Assembly: GCA_036852015.1 (NCBI GenBank) | Contig: JAANDG010000635.1 | Span: 17,820 to 81,819 of the forward strand | Direction of reading: 5' to 3' | DNA length: 64,000 nt | From: Pelodera strongyloides | Lineage: Eukaryota; Nematoda; Chromadorea; Rhabditida; Rhabditidae | Shown: one piece after another, positions 14,995 to 25,823 of the stretch | Numbering within the stretch: position 1 is the stretch's first letter | Layout: each line of letters opens with the position of its first letter | Position numbers and translations under genes: made by a program | Notes under the pieces: model-generated | What the model was told of the DNA's origin: nothing | Seen by the model: the letters and a program-made list of their open reading frames with translations, nothing else | Databases searched by the model: none

Positions 14995-15044
14995 GCTGTC
15001 AAGTGTTTAGCAAGAGCGCGAATTATTGCTAAACACTTGACAGC
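14995..15044. repeat. Perfect 19-bp inverted repeat (hairpin)
   Basis: GCTGTCAAGTGTTTAGCAA is followed after 12 nt by its exact reverse complement, giving a 50-nt hairpin without mismatches. It could be a foldback-element remnant or a precursor-miRNA-like hairpin. Perfect pairing over the whole arm is unusual for an animal miRNA precursor. Confidence 0.85.
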
Positions 15045-15049
15045 GGCAA

Positions 15050-16910
15050 CTTGGTTCTGGAATAAATTGAATTTAGTAAACTAGATAAATCGAAATGACA
15101 ACACACCATTCTGTCAAGTCTTCACCAAACACATTCGTTAATCGGAATGAGAAGAACCGGGTCAAGCATGCAACATGGACAACCGTTAATGAATCGTCGA
15201 GGATGCGGCACGCAGGAGTGAAGCAGCCTAAAAGTGGAACACTATAAACTGGAGGAGAGCTGCAGAAAGTACGTTTCATATGCGACCGAACTTTGCAAGA
15301 TTGCGGGCAAAAAAAACGGAAAGTACAGAAGAAAATGATACAAAGGGGCGCATAACTAAACACTTGAACATAGAAAGTGAGACAAAGATAAGGAGTACAT
15401 GGTTATATCAACCGAGTACCGCAGAAACGGTTCACCGGGGTGCGGTTCATTTCCGAAGCCGGACGAACGAAAGTAATACCACACATGAGCTCTTGAGAAA
15501 ATCATGTGGTGAGAAAAATGCAAGTTGAAAGCATTGTACACTTATATATGTATTACAACACGTACAATCTTGAGAAAGGTAACGCAGATTTTTAGAATTA
15601 TACTGTATAAAATTGATAACCTTCGGCAGGGCGAATGCACGCAGTTAGGGAATTGTTATATTTCCTGTTAGAATACAGCATGTATTAAGGTCCAGCCTCT
15701 AGCTGTGGGTATGTGCAACGTAGTTGACAAAGTACTGTATCGCAAAAAAAGCAACCACAATTCTGCTGGGATCGCTAGAAAAAAGAAATGTAATAGAATA
15801 AGCAACATGACGCGACAACTGAAATTAACGAGATGTAAATGAGACATTGAAAATAATAAGACAAGGAGAACCGTTCCGAAAGTATTACCACACATACACT
15901 TTTGATAAAAATATAACACAGAATTAGAATATATAAAATTGAGAGCATTTGATGGGAACGGCTGCAAGCACCTATTTCCGGGTAAGAATACAGTATAGGC
16001 GCAAATGTAAAAGTACACGATTGCGATTGGAAGAGAGCGTAGGGGCTGGTTTATTTACTTTCTAAAAGAAAATGGTAACTTTTCTTCCAAACACTATGAA
16101 ACCTCGTGCTTCATAGTTCAGAGTGGAAATTGACGTTGAGGCGTCAGGAGTTGAACAGTGAAAATGAAATCCGCACGAAGTCTGGTCAAATGCTTCCATT
16201 GTGAAAACCGAAATAAATACATTTAGAGGTGATCTTGAAAAAATACCACGAACTTAATGAGGACACACACACACATTCACCCTAGAGAAAAGCATAGAAG
16301 AAAATATTAAATTTAGACTAAGCATTAAAACGCACCATGCCAGTACCGGGAACGTATTAAATACCAAATAAGTCGCCGAACATATCATGTATTAGCTGCA
16401 AGTGTGGGATGATGGGACGATGAGGTCTTAGGCAATTGTAGTTTGTAGTGTGTTGATATTGGGTCATCAGAGATAGTGTGTGAGTAGTACAGACAAAGAT
16501 TATCAGACCGCTGATGTGGCTACCAAGACAAATTAAGGCCGTAGTGTTCTTGTTAGTTTCAGGACGGAAGGAGTTCAGTAAAATAACTTCAGTCTTTTGC
16601 TTTATTCATTTAGTTATACACTGGAGCTAGTCCTATCTCGTAGTTGCACACCGTTTCCGTATAATACAGTGCTTTTGAGAAGTGAAATGTGAAGGAATAC
16701 TGTTGAGTTGGAAAAATCAAGACTGTGAAAAGTTAAAGGCAACGAGAAAATAGGAGCAATGAATGAAATACCTCCCAGCAGGAGAGTTATTCTAACAAAG
16801 TAGGTTCCAACAATGTTTTTGCATCCTTAATGTAGTTCTACGTACGTCCTCTAAAATATGCACTTGCGCGTGGAGACTACTTACGGATAATATCACTATT
16901 AATTTGACAG
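15050..16910. other. Intergenic, no gene seen
   Basis: Open frames on both strands overlap each other and lack splice context or recognisable domains. Two similar short blocks occur near 15465-15510 and 15876-15915 (both contain AGTATTACCACACAT-like sequence), pointing to an old local duplication. A short CA run lies near 16265. Confidence 0.5.
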
Positions 16911-16916
16911 GGTATG

Positions 16917-16988
16917 TCCTCGGTAGTATAGTGGTGAGTATCCGCGTCTGTCACATGCGAGACCCGGGTTCAATTCCCGGCCGGGGAG
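16917..16988 (+). tRNA. tRNA-Asp (anticodon GUC)
   Basis: The 72-nt cloverleaf is complete. The acceptor stem pairs TCCTCGG with CCGGGGA, followed by discriminator G. The D arm contains GTAGTATAGTGGTGAGTA (A box). The anticodon stem CGCGT/ATGCG encloses loop CTGTCAC with anticodon GTC. The T arm contains GGTTCAATTCC (B box). There is no intron. A T-rich stretch about 20 nt downstream (ATTTTTCTC) may end Pol III transcription. Confidence 0.95.
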
Positions 16989-17399
16989 AAAATTTTGTGC
17001 GATTTTTCTCTCTGTCCAAACAATAAAACTCAACGAATTCTCCCCGTGAAACTAACACTTTTAGGCTACTCATCTGCATAAATATCTGTCCACCAGTCTT
17101 TAGCCCTTACGCAAGGTTTTAGGGAAACCCCCACACTAGTTCCATTTCATCCAAAATTAATTAAAAAATATTAGCCTAATCACCAGCTTTAGGTAGGCCT
17201 ACATGTTAATTTGTGACTTTTGCTCTTGGAGTTTGTCACTATTTTCTTTTTGCATTCGATTGTTTTTTGAGTTTGTAGGTTAATACATCTCGATCAAGTG
17301 GTTGTGTGTTTTTGATCTTTAAACGAATGAAAAACGTGTCCACATTGTATTGCGGTTGTTCACAGCACCTCGGGCACTTTTCTTAATTGGTCTTATTTG

Positions 17400-17560
17400 C
17401 TAATTCTCTGTTCGTCTTAGGCGGGTCGCCAGCTAAAATATTTGCACCCGCGAACCCGCACAGCTAAAATATTTCTACCCGCGAACCCGCCAGCTAAAAT
17501 ATTTCCATTGCCTAATTCGCTGGCGAAAGTAAACTATTGTAGGCGCTTCGCGGGTTAAAA
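17400..17560 (+). repeat. Short tandem repeat with GC-rich inverted-repeat end
   Basis: The unit CAGCTAAAATATTT with CCCGCGAACCCGC recurs about three times between 17430 and 17505. The block ends with TAGGCGCTTCGC near 17542, whose exact reverse complement GCGAAGCGCCTA lies near 19280. The two could be the ends of one element. Confidence 0.5.
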
Positions 17561-17915
17561 TTAAGTGGGAATTTGTGTGGATATACTGTAGTATCGTGCA
17601 TCACAGAACAACATTTTGGTCCGATTGATTTTCAAAAACGTCATAATTTTTTCTTCAGTTTTGAGTTGTTTCTATGTTCTACTTTGTTGTGTAAGTATCG
17701 TTGTTGTTATTTTTAAAGTGTATGAAGAGATGGCAGTGTTTTTACCTGGCCTGAATTTCAGAAACAAAGTACACGTTTGGTTCGGTTACTTAGGGAGTTC
17801 AGGAAAATGACCCGTTATATAAATTACTTTCTTTAGCTATTTCTCCTCGTTGATATCCGTATTATTCCATGTAGTTTACTACATTTGTGGTGAACAAAGA
17901 GTGTTTTCATTTTAG

Positions 17916-18784
17916 GCTCGGATCTCGGAACCTGGCCTGGTTGGCCGTCCGTTCAGGCACAGACAGTCTAATGAAGAGGGATTCGAAAGGAAGAGACGAC
18001 AAAAACATGCCAGCAAACGGATGAAGAAGGACGGTACGTAATTGAAAATGGGAATAGATAGAATGTTCGAACTTCATATGACTTTTTTACGGTGTGTACG
18101 GAAAGAATTGGTTTTATTTAAGTCCAAACATCTTACGGGGTGCCACCCCGTAAGGGGGTGCGTAAAAAACTCGAGGTTTCTACCCGTCTATGTACTTACA
18201 CTTTACGCATAGTGTTAGTAAGGGTGTCTGCTGAGGTTACCGCCCCTCATCATATGACATGAACCCGCAGTCATGGCATTTTAAATTATTAGTGTACGTT
18301 TTTTGGCACGTATGACGGCGAACGACACATGAACTAAGCGAACCACGTCCAACCCTGTTACTAGCGACGACAAAAGTAAGCTAGAAGATGTCGCTATGCT
18401 ACGCACAAGGTTTGTTTATGTCGTATTTTCGAGTCTTTAATCGTTTTTTTGTGGCGTTGTTCCTCTATCGAATTATTTTACTTAGTCGCCGCACACAATT
18501 TTGGCACTCCGTTGATTCGAGACAGTACCCACGTGTATCCAGCAGACGCAAGGCTATTTTCATATTAACGTAGTAATGATAGAATGGTTGGTCTGTATCC
18601 GTCTTAATTATATTATCACGTGATGGTTTTTAAAGGGAATGGAACTTGGACCGACTACGGGCGGGAAGGTCGCCTAATCAGCAGGATGCAGAAGCCGCTA
18701 TGCTATTGTGTGCCAGATCGCCTTCCTCGGGCATCTTGCACAGCAATGTTATTCATGTGGCTTTATTATTCAGTTGGAATTTAG
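17916..18784 (+). CDS. Putative two-exon 3' gene end, unknown protein
   Basis: A first exon at 17916-18033 lies between a TTTTAG acceptor and a GTACGT donor. It is fully open and encodes a basic stretch beginning ARISEPGLVGRPFRHRQ. The second exon, 18636-18784, follows an AAAG acceptor, agrees in phase (G|GG), and ends at TAG after a hydrophobic tail with WLYYSVGI. No 5' exons could be placed and no family is recognised. The pair sits between the inverted repeats at about 17.54 and 19.28 kb, so it may belong to a mobile element rather than a host gene. The acceptor of the second exon is weak. Confidence 0.3.
18132..18154. repeat. Near-perfect 23-bp palindrome
   Basis: CTTACGGGGTG and CACCCCGTAAG are exact reverse complements separated by one base. 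No T-run or gene end is nearby that would make it a terminator. Confidence 0.85.
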
Positions 18785-19661
18785 GCCCATGTGTAACAGA
18801 TTTCCAAATTTAGCTTAACTTGTTCTTTATTAATAATTTAAGCTATGCTATCTTGTGAGCTCTCTGATTTCGATATTTGGCATGCTTGTTAGTGTTTATG
18901 TGACATTTACGTGTCTCCCGACCATAGGAATAGAATTTGTAAATTCATTACAACGCGGTCCTCTTCACCCTCAGTTTATATTTTACTTTGGATTAGATAG
19001 GATATTATGCTTCACATGTCCTTATTTGAATGGTGTCTAAGTTACGTTTGGTGAATGGCCACATTGTGTGTTTATTTTGGAACTCGGTTGCGTTTTTATT
19101 GAATTGTTTACTTGTTATTAGCATATAAAAGAATTCGCGCCTCATTTGTTGGTTATGGATGTGGCTTTATTTGTGTGGAGCGTGGTTTATTACATAAGTC
19201 GTAATTTATAGTGTGGTTATTAAACCCCTGTCTGCGTCTCTCCGGCGAGAGGGGATGCTACACTATTTGTAGCTAAAACAGCGAAGCGCCTAGCGAAAAT
19301 TATTCAATTGACACATCCGCCATGCAGGTGGACAGGCGGTTCGCCATTATTTTCGCTGGGCGGCCCGCCAAAAACGAACGCAGTTGCTATCATTCTGGAA
19401 AAGGTGATTTTGGCGCCAAACGGCGGTATAAAAAGAATGGCTGGCTGCATAAAGATTCATTTTCCACTGTGCCGCCAATCACTGCTCCCGTCCGCTCTAG
19501 ATGGTATGTTTCCTGGATGTTTTATCCTTTTCGTCAAACACAAGTTACCTCTACGTTTCCTCTATTTTGATTTTGGTTTGTAAGCCGCCCTTCCTAACTT
19601 ATGGTTCTGTGCTTTGTGTGTGCTATTAACTGTTTGACCTCAAACTTATACAATATGTTTC

Positions 19662-19884
19662 AGAAGTCTCATGTTCCTTCCGTTTCGCGGCAGGATGACA
19701 AGGAGCTGGAATACACTGATTGGTGGCTCCCAAAAAGGCGGGCTCCTCCGGCTGGTCCGTCTACGGACCCTGCTTGAGGGTTCGACAGCCGGACAACTTC
19801 CTCTAACGCCCAAGCAGATGCCCGCTAACGCCCAAGCAGATGGACCTCGTTTCGAAGATCGTCTATCGCGGCCCAGTACTACAG
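19662..19884 (+). CDS. Isolated open exon, unknown
   Basis: This segment lies between a TTTCAG acceptor and a GTAAAC donor. One frame is open along its whole length and reads Pro/Arg/Gly-rich sequence. A 15-base direct repeat (ACGCCCAAGCAGATG) occurs twice near its end. A second frame begins with KSHVPSVSRQDDKELEYTDW but stops inside. It could be the first exon of the array that follows, or a relic. No domain was recognised. Confidence 0.3.
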
Positions 19885-20278
19885 GTAAACCTTTGTAATT
19901 TGTTTGCGCTTTCATAGTGGATAAAATTCAGAATATGAAAATTATCTACACATTTTATTTTTTAGTTTTCTGCCTGTACTACCTGTATTCTTTATGAAAA
20001 GATGTTCATGTGATCTACACTTCAGACATTTTGTGATTGGTGGATGAAAATGTAATTTTTTTAGGCTCAAACGTTTTCCCACCACGCTGTGCATACAGTG
20101 TCACGACAACTATCGCTACCATCGATGCTACAGTGGACTTCAACCGCTTCATGACGCCTATGTGAGTGTTGCTCTGGCCCTGGACGTTCTGATGGACGGC
20201 TCTTCTTAAGGATACATGTTTCATAAGTTTTTTCATACTAAGACCTTTTTTCGTAAATTAGTTAGGCATTGAACTACC

Positions 20279-20390
20279 GTGAGCAGATTTACACTAGTGG
20301 TATTCCTGATTGCTCTGACCAGTGAGGTGAACTGGTTCGCCTCTTCTACTCTGAGAGAGCAATCTCGATCCGTTGGCGTTATCTGCTCAC
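20279..20390 (+). ncRNA. Structured RNA-like element, copy 1 (divergent)
   Basis: The outer stem GTGAGCAGAT / ATCTGCTCAC is a perfect 10 bp. The inner stem GATTGCTCT / AGAGCAATC is a perfect 9 bp. A tip hairpin forms from GAGG-GAAC with GTTC-CCTC. It shares with the other copies the CTGAGAGAGCAAT segment on the 3' side of the inner stem. The primary sequence of the outer stem is quite different from copies 3-9, yet pairing is kept. Strand is assumed from the neighbouring gene copies. Confidence 0.6.
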
Positions 20391-20411
20391 TGTGGAGCGG
20401 AATATATTGAG

Positions 20412-20520
20412 TAGATCACTCCCTTTGGTAGGGATGCGCATCACTCGGACAGGGAGGTGATTTGATATCACCTCCGTTCTCTGGGAGAGTGATGCTAAGC
20501 TTACCCCTGCAGACGATCTA
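20412..20520 (+). ncRNA. Structured RNA-like element, copy 2 (divergent)
   Basis: It lies 21 bases after copy 1. Outer pairing is TAGATC / GATCTA. The next stem GCATCACTC / GAGTGATGC is 9 bp and the tip stem GGAGGTGAT / ATCACCTCC is 9 bp, all perfect. The 3' internal-loop segment TGGGAGAGTGAT corresponds to CCGAGAGAGCAAT in the main copies. Same architecture, largely different bases. Confidence 0.55.
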
Positions 20521-20604
20521 TTCAGAGTATTTCGCTTTTTCTTTTCCTTTCCTTAACACGTTCCTTGCAAGATTTTTTTTTCGTTTTTGACTAAATTGGG
20601 AACG

Positions 20605-21350
20605 GTATCATGCTCAATTCAGGCCAGCTTCGTTTGCCAAATTGCGCCGTGCCCCGATACCCCAAGCACTTTCAGAAAGTGCTTTGGCCACGACAACCCC
20701 GACAGAACCACAACATCGAGGAGACCACATGGACCACAAATTAGGACATCAGAAGACACGAAGACTTGAATGAATTATCACCTTATACGATGCTGCTTCA
20801 ACGCAATGGAACAGGTAGTGTTTTTTTATTGTATTTTTTCTCATGTTATTCGGAGTGCTATATGTAAAAGAATCCATTTAGGTAGCGACCGGTTGGTGCG
20901 GACAAACGACTGTGTTCCAGCGGCTGCATTCCCAGCTTCAGACACCACGTCTATGTCGAGCACCACGATGCCGGCTTGGTGGACTTGGGCAACGTCGACC
21001 GTCAGGGCAACGGAGCGCTTGGTCATGGCCACTTGGATGTGTAGCAGATGAAACGGTTCTCCATCGCGATTTATCAGGTATAGTTGTTCACAAAATATTT
21101 GATGGCTTTGCTTGAAAACATATATGAAATGCTTACTTTTAGGTAGCCCCATGTTGGTGAGGACACGAGGGACTTTACGTCAAGAAGCTGATGTCCTACC
21201 ACCGCAACGCCGGCTAGAACCAGGACGTCGAAAAGATCTACAAGGGCAACATCGTCCAGCAGGGAAGAGGAGCACTTGGTGGACGTCCGCAGCAGAAGTC
21301 ACGCACTGGCCCCTCGTCGGCCATGTGCGCTTCGACAAGCAGCATGCTAT
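20605..21350 (+). pseudogene. Gene relic, array unit -1
   Basis: Exon-like blocks occur at about 20880-21077 and 21143-21350, each following a TTTAG acceptor. The first contains a frame with EHHDAGLVDLGNVDRQGNGA and then a TAG. The second contains VEKIYKGNIVQQGRGALGG after an in-frame TAG. Both match blocks in the later units (21780-21912 and 21990-22110). The coding-like stretches with interspersed stops suggest a broken gene. The phrase before the first stop resembles the HVGDLGNV region of Cu/Zn superoxide dismutases, but only weakly. Confidence 0.4.
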
Positions 21351-21462
21351 AGACATTCACTTTATGCTTTACGTGATGTGTTTATTAGTTTACTCTCTTT
21401 ATATTCTTATTTTTTTCTTTCCGTTTCTCTCTGCTAATTCCTTTCCACATCACGACTGTTTT

Positions 21463-21568
21463 CATGCTATTGGAGGGTCATGAGCTCGGGTGGATTCAGA
21501 TTTGGTCGGGCCGGTCACTCCGAGAGAGCAATTCTGCCTACTTGAGCAAATGACCTGACTATGGCATG
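21463..21568 (+). ncRNA. Structured RNA-like element, copy 3
   Basis: 106 nt. The outer stem is CATGCTAT / ATGGCATG, then GGTCAT / ATGACC. The inner stem CAGATTTG / CAATTCTG has one mismatch, and the tip is TCGG / CCGA. A conserved TCCTTTCCA block ends about 14 bases upstream. Downstream, AAAATGAAG and GGAATTTAC are shared with the other copies. Confidence 0.65.
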
Positions 21569-21723
21569 AAAATGAAGCTGATCTGGTTTGGAATTTACTG
21601 TGAGGAATTGAATAGAAATTGGCTCTAGAAATTGGCTTTTCATAAAGTTTTACGTAGATGTGAGAAAGTAGTGAAATCAAAAAGGGCGGCTAAACATATT
21701 TTTGAGAATATGATCTATTTCAG

Positions 21724-22160
21724 GCTCTCAGTAAAACACTTTCCTTGAGTATGCGAACAGCGGATTGCTTAGTAAAGTAAGGAGCGAACGAGGCGGATTC
21801 AATTTTGGCCCCATCCAGCGCCATGACATGGACCACTTGGGCGACGTCGAACAGCTACATGCCGCGTCAGCTGAGCTTCTGGTCTGCGCTATCCAACGGA
21901 ACGTGACCATCAGGTATAGTTTTTTGCTTGTCTATTATGTCTTGTATTGGAATCAAAGCCAATTCAAAGAACTTTCTCTCTAAGTCACGTTCTGATATGG
22001 GGACAAGAAGATTCTGATGGAGAGTCGTTGCCCCACCCCCTTCCTTTGGTATACCGACATCGGTCAGGAGCACGACGACAACAAGATGGACAACACCACT
22101 TCGACTATATATGATGGATTTTCAGAAGACTCCTTCATTGAAACCTGTACTTCATAATTA
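21724..22160 (+). pseudogene. Gene relic, array unit 0
   Basis: A first block (about 21724-21912) follows a TTTCAG acceptor and reads GGFNFGPIQRHDMDHLGDVE, ending at a GTATAG donor. A second block (about 21985-22160) reads DKKILMESRCPTPFLWYTDI and continues with QEHDDNKMDNTT. These align with DKKELMEG and SQEHSSEMDHTT in units 1 and 2. The reading frames between blocks do not join cleanly. Function is unknown. A superoxide dismutase origin is a weak guess from the HLGDV-like phrase. Confidence 0.4.
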
Positions 22161-22543
22161 CGGTACGTGGACTTGGGGTACTAGGGCAAATTTACTGGCT
22201 AGCTGAAAAGACGTGAACTTCAGTCCTGGGGCCGCTGACCATGCACACTAGAGCTGTGTATGATAGAGTATCGAAGCGATTATCGAATGACTTCCTCTTC
22301 GTAGCCACTCAATAAAATCCACTCCCTAATTAGTAAATAAATGGAATAATCACGGTGCATGCGACTGCTGCTTCATTTTCTTATTTCCTCTTGAATTTAG
22401 GGGAATGTTTTTTTGCATTGACTGACCATTAAAGGACAGCATCTAGCCTTAGGTTACGTAAGGCGTGATTGCGATGTTTATTCCAGTAACCTATTTCAGT
22501 TCATATTTTTTCGGAAAATTCCTTTCCATATCATCCACATGTT

Positions 22544-22651
22544 CCTGCTATAGGATGGCCACGAGCTTGGGTGGTCTCTAAATTGTTCGGGCCGGTCAAC
22601 TCCGAGAGAGCAATTCTGACCTACTTGGGCGGGTGGCCTGATCATAGCAGG
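22544..22651 (+). ncRNA. Structured RNA-like element, copy 4
   Basis: 108 nt. The outer stem is CCTGCTAT / ATAGCAGG, then GGCCAC / GTGGCC. Compared with copy 3 (CATGCTAT/ATGGCATG and GGTCAT/ATGACC), several pairs changed on both sides together. The upper stem AATTG / CAATT is shorter here. An upstream TCCTTTCCATATC block is present. Confidence 0.7.
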
Positions 22652-23043
22652 AAAATGAAGATGGTATTGATTGGCATTTACGGGGAGAATGTGAATAGTT
22701 ATAGGTTATTGTAGTAAACACAAGGGAGAGTGGAGAATTGAAATAAGTCTAGTTTGCGTTAGTTTTTTTAGCGTACAGTTGACTGTAGCCGGGCCTTTTT
22801 GGTTAGAACTTTTAGGCGGTCACTTAATTAGAAACCTTCTGTAATTTCAGAGAAATGACTAATCAAATACTTGTAAATATATTACCATAAATAAATATTG
22901 TTAGTATTGAGGGTGAGCTTATGGGGAAAATGCGTTTTTAAATAATTGAATAGTTTGACTATGCATGTAGTTTGTTTTTATTCCGTTATCATATTTCAGT
23001 TTAGTTTTTCTCAGTAAAGTCCTTTCCATCTCGCCTTTGTTTT

Positions 23044-23150
23044 CATGTCATAGGAAGGTCAGGAGCTTGGGTAGTTTCTAAATTGGTCGGGCCGGTCACT
23101 CCGAGAGAGCAATTCTGACCTACTCGAGCAAATGACCTGATTATAACTTG
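23044..23150 (+). ncRNA. Structured RNA-like element, copy 5
   Basis: 107 nt. GGTCA / TGACC pairing is intact. The outermost stem (CATGTCATA with TATAACTTG) is weaker than in other copies, with two mismatches. The core GGTCGGGCCGGTCACTCC and GAGAGAGCAATTCTG are conserved. The upstream block TCCTTTCCATCTC is present. Confidence 0.6.
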
Positions 23151-23369
23151 AAAATGAAGGGATCATGGATGGGAATCTACGGAGAGGGTCTGAATGGGAA
23201 TATGTTACTGGAATAAAGAATATTGGGGAGAGAGAGGATATATGGGGGGGGGGATGTTATTTTTTACGCAAAAAATGTTTTCCTTCACAAGTATGCTTAC
23301 CTATCTTATAGTCCTTTCCAGATAATACAAAGTATTTTGCTTTATAAGTTTCGTGATGTTGAATAATTG

Positions 23370-24000
23370 AGGAGGAGCCAACGACTGACGGATTCTTCAC
23401 GAAGAGCAACGTGGTATCCCCAATTGAGATCCTGAGCTAGAGATTCAACTGATGTGACTCTTCAGGTATAGATTTTGCTTGTCTAACATCGGCCGTATCT
23501 TAGAGATCCTTTTGAAGAACTTTATATTTAGGTTGCATTCGGAAAAGCTGGACAAGAAGACACTCGATTGATATCTTCTGCCTCATCCATGCGGCCGGCA
23601 AGATCAACGGCTGCGAGCTGATTCACTTCGGCGCGACGTTGGAAGGCTAATGGACAATGAATTGAAGGGACATGGTTCATGCACACTTAACTGACTTCCG
23701 GATTGTGTGATTCAACGGATATAAAAGTATTCAGGTATTGTTTGTCTTTGACTATTTCGCCTTGTTTGAACGCCCACACCAATCCAAACAATTTTCAATT
23801 TATATCACATTCAATTATGTGGACGAGAAGGAGCTGATGGAAGGGTGCTGCGCTACACACCTGCCTTCCTTCTTGGAGTATCCACAGCATCAGTCAGGAG
23901 CACAGCAGCGAGATGGACCACACCACTCGGGCGACGCATATGGATAGCCAGAAGACTCTGTCTACGGAAGCTGCGATACGTCACGGGGTTTCTTCTACGG
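23370..24000 (+). pseudogene. Gene relic, array unit 1
   Basis: Three exon-like blocks lie at about 23370-23465, 23532-23733 and 23808-24000, with TTTAG acceptors and GTATAG or GTACGT donors. The middle block has a frame FCLIHAAGKINGCELIHFGA that soon reaches a stop. The frame open in unit 2 is closed here by TGA. The third block reads NYVDEKELMEGCCATHLPSF. Frames conflict between units, so I read this as a pseudogene. Confidence 0.45.
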
Positions 24001-24368
24001 TACGTCGTACTGCGGTAATAGGGTAAACACTGAAATTGCACACGTGCGGCAACCGACCATGAAAAATTGATGCATGATGTTTTGAACCAATTGTCGGTAC
24101 TCAGTAAATAGCACCTTGTACGGGACTGCGGCTTAAGTTGTCATATTTTTTCGTAAATTTCGGGGTTTCTCTTTGACTGGCAGGGTAATGGGCAGAGAAT
24201 CGCCTATTGAAAGAGATGTGGAGAGTGAGACATGCACAGTAGAATTACATAATAGAGATTAATTAATTAGGTTACATACGGCGCGACAGTGAGTTCCGTG
24301 TTTATTCCAGTAACCTTTTTCTGTTCGTATTCTTTCGGTAAATTCCCTTTCCATATCATTCACATGTT

Positions 24369-24476
24369 CCTGCTATAGGATGGCCACGAGCTTGAGTAGT
24401 CTCTAAATTGGCCGGGCCGGTCAACTCCGAGAGAGCAATTCTGACCTATTTGACCGCGTGGCCTGATCATAGCAGG
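24369..24476 (+). ncRNA. Structured RNA-like element, copy 6
   Basis: 108 nt, near-identical to copy 4 through the 1.8-kb duplication. Stems CCTGCTAT / ATAGCAGG and GGCCAC / GTGGCC are intact. It lies 1825 bases after copy 4. Confidence 0.7.
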
Positions 24477-24868
24477 AAAATGAAGATGGTATTGATTGGC
24501 ATTTACGGGGAGAATGTGAGTAGTTATAGGTTATTGTAGTAAACACAAGGGAGAGTGGAGAATTGAAATAAGTCTAGTTTGCGTTAGTTTTTTTAGCGTA
24601 CAGTTGACTGTAGCCGGGCCTTTTTGGTTAGAACTTTTAGGCGGTCACTTAATTAGAAACCTTCTGTAATTTCAGAGAAATGACTAATCAAATACTTGTA
24701 AATATATTACCATAAATAAATATTGTTAGTATTGAGGGTGAGCTTATGGGGAAAATGCGTTTTTAAATAATTGAATAGTTTGACTATGCATGTAGTTTGT
24801 TTTTATTCCGTTATCATATTTCAGTTTAGTTTTTCTCAGTAAAGTCCTTTCCATCTCGCCTTTGTTTT

Positions 24869-24975
24869 CATGTCATAGGAAGGTCAGGAGCTTGGGTAGT
24901 TTCTAAATTGGTCGGGCCGGTCACTCCGAGAGAGCAATTCTGACCTACTCGAGCAAATGACCTGAGTATAACATG
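24869..24975 (+). ncRNA. Structured RNA-like element, copy 7
   Basis: 107 nt, the duplicate of copy 5. The 3' arm here is TATAACATG, which pairs with CATGTCATA with one mismatch, better than in copy 5. GGTCA / TGACC is intact. Confidence 0.65.
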
Positions 24976-25195
24976 TAAATGAAGGCGTCATGGATGGGAA
25001 TTTACGGAGAGAGTCTGAATGCGAATATGTTACTGGAATAAAGAACATTGGGGGGAGAGAGAGGAGATATGTGGTGGGGGGATGATATTTTTTACGCAAA
25101 CTATTTTCCTTCACAAGTTTGCATATTTAACGTATGGTCCTTTCTAGTTAATACAAAGTATTTTGCTTTATAAGTTTCGTGATGTTGAATAATTG

Positions 25196-25823
25196 AGGAG
25201 GATCCAAACGACTGGCGGATTCTTCACGAAGAGCAACGTGGCACCCCCAATTGAGATCCTGGGCTAGCGATTCAACTGATGTGACTCTTCAGGTATAGAT
25301 TTTGCTTGTCTAACATCGGCCTTATCCTACAGACCCTTTGGAAGAACTTTCAATTTAGGTTGCATTCGGAAAAGCTGGACAAGAAGATGCTCGATTAATA
25401 TCTTCTGCCTCATCCGTGCGGTCGGCAAGATCAACTGCTGCGAGCTGGTTCACTTCGGCGCGACGTTGGAAGGCTAATGGACAACGAATTGAAGGGACAT
25501 GGTTCATGCACACTCAACTGACTTCCGGATTGTGTGATTCAACGGATATAAGTATTCAGGTATGTTTGTCTTTGACTAATTTGCCTTGTTTGTACGCCCA
25601 AACCAATTCAAACAATTTTCAATTTAGATCACATTCAATTATGTGGACAAGAAGGAGCTGATGGAAGGGTGCGGCGCTGCACACCTGCCTTCCTTCTTGG
25701 AGACCCAGAGCATCAGTCAGGAGCACAGCAGCGAGATGGACCACACCACTCGGGCGACGCGATGGATAGCCAGAAGAGTCTGTCTCGACGGAAGCTGCGA
25801 TACGTCACGGAGTTTCTTCTACG
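25196..25823 (+). pseudogene. Gene relic, array unit 2 (one fully open exon)
   Basis: Same three blocks as unit 1. The middle exon, about 25359-25559, is open from acceptor to donor in one frame (beginning VAFGKAGQEDARLISSASS) and in that frame is Ser/Arg/Ala-rich. The equivalent frame in unit 1 has a stop. The third block (about 25628-25823) reads NYVDKKELMEGCGAAHLPSF and then SQEHSSEMDHTT. No start or signal peptide was found. Confidence 0.4.

Noticed and set aside
15073..15541. Overlapping frames of 61-96 codons
   Set aside because: Both strands are open at once and neither shows protein-like composition or conserved signals.
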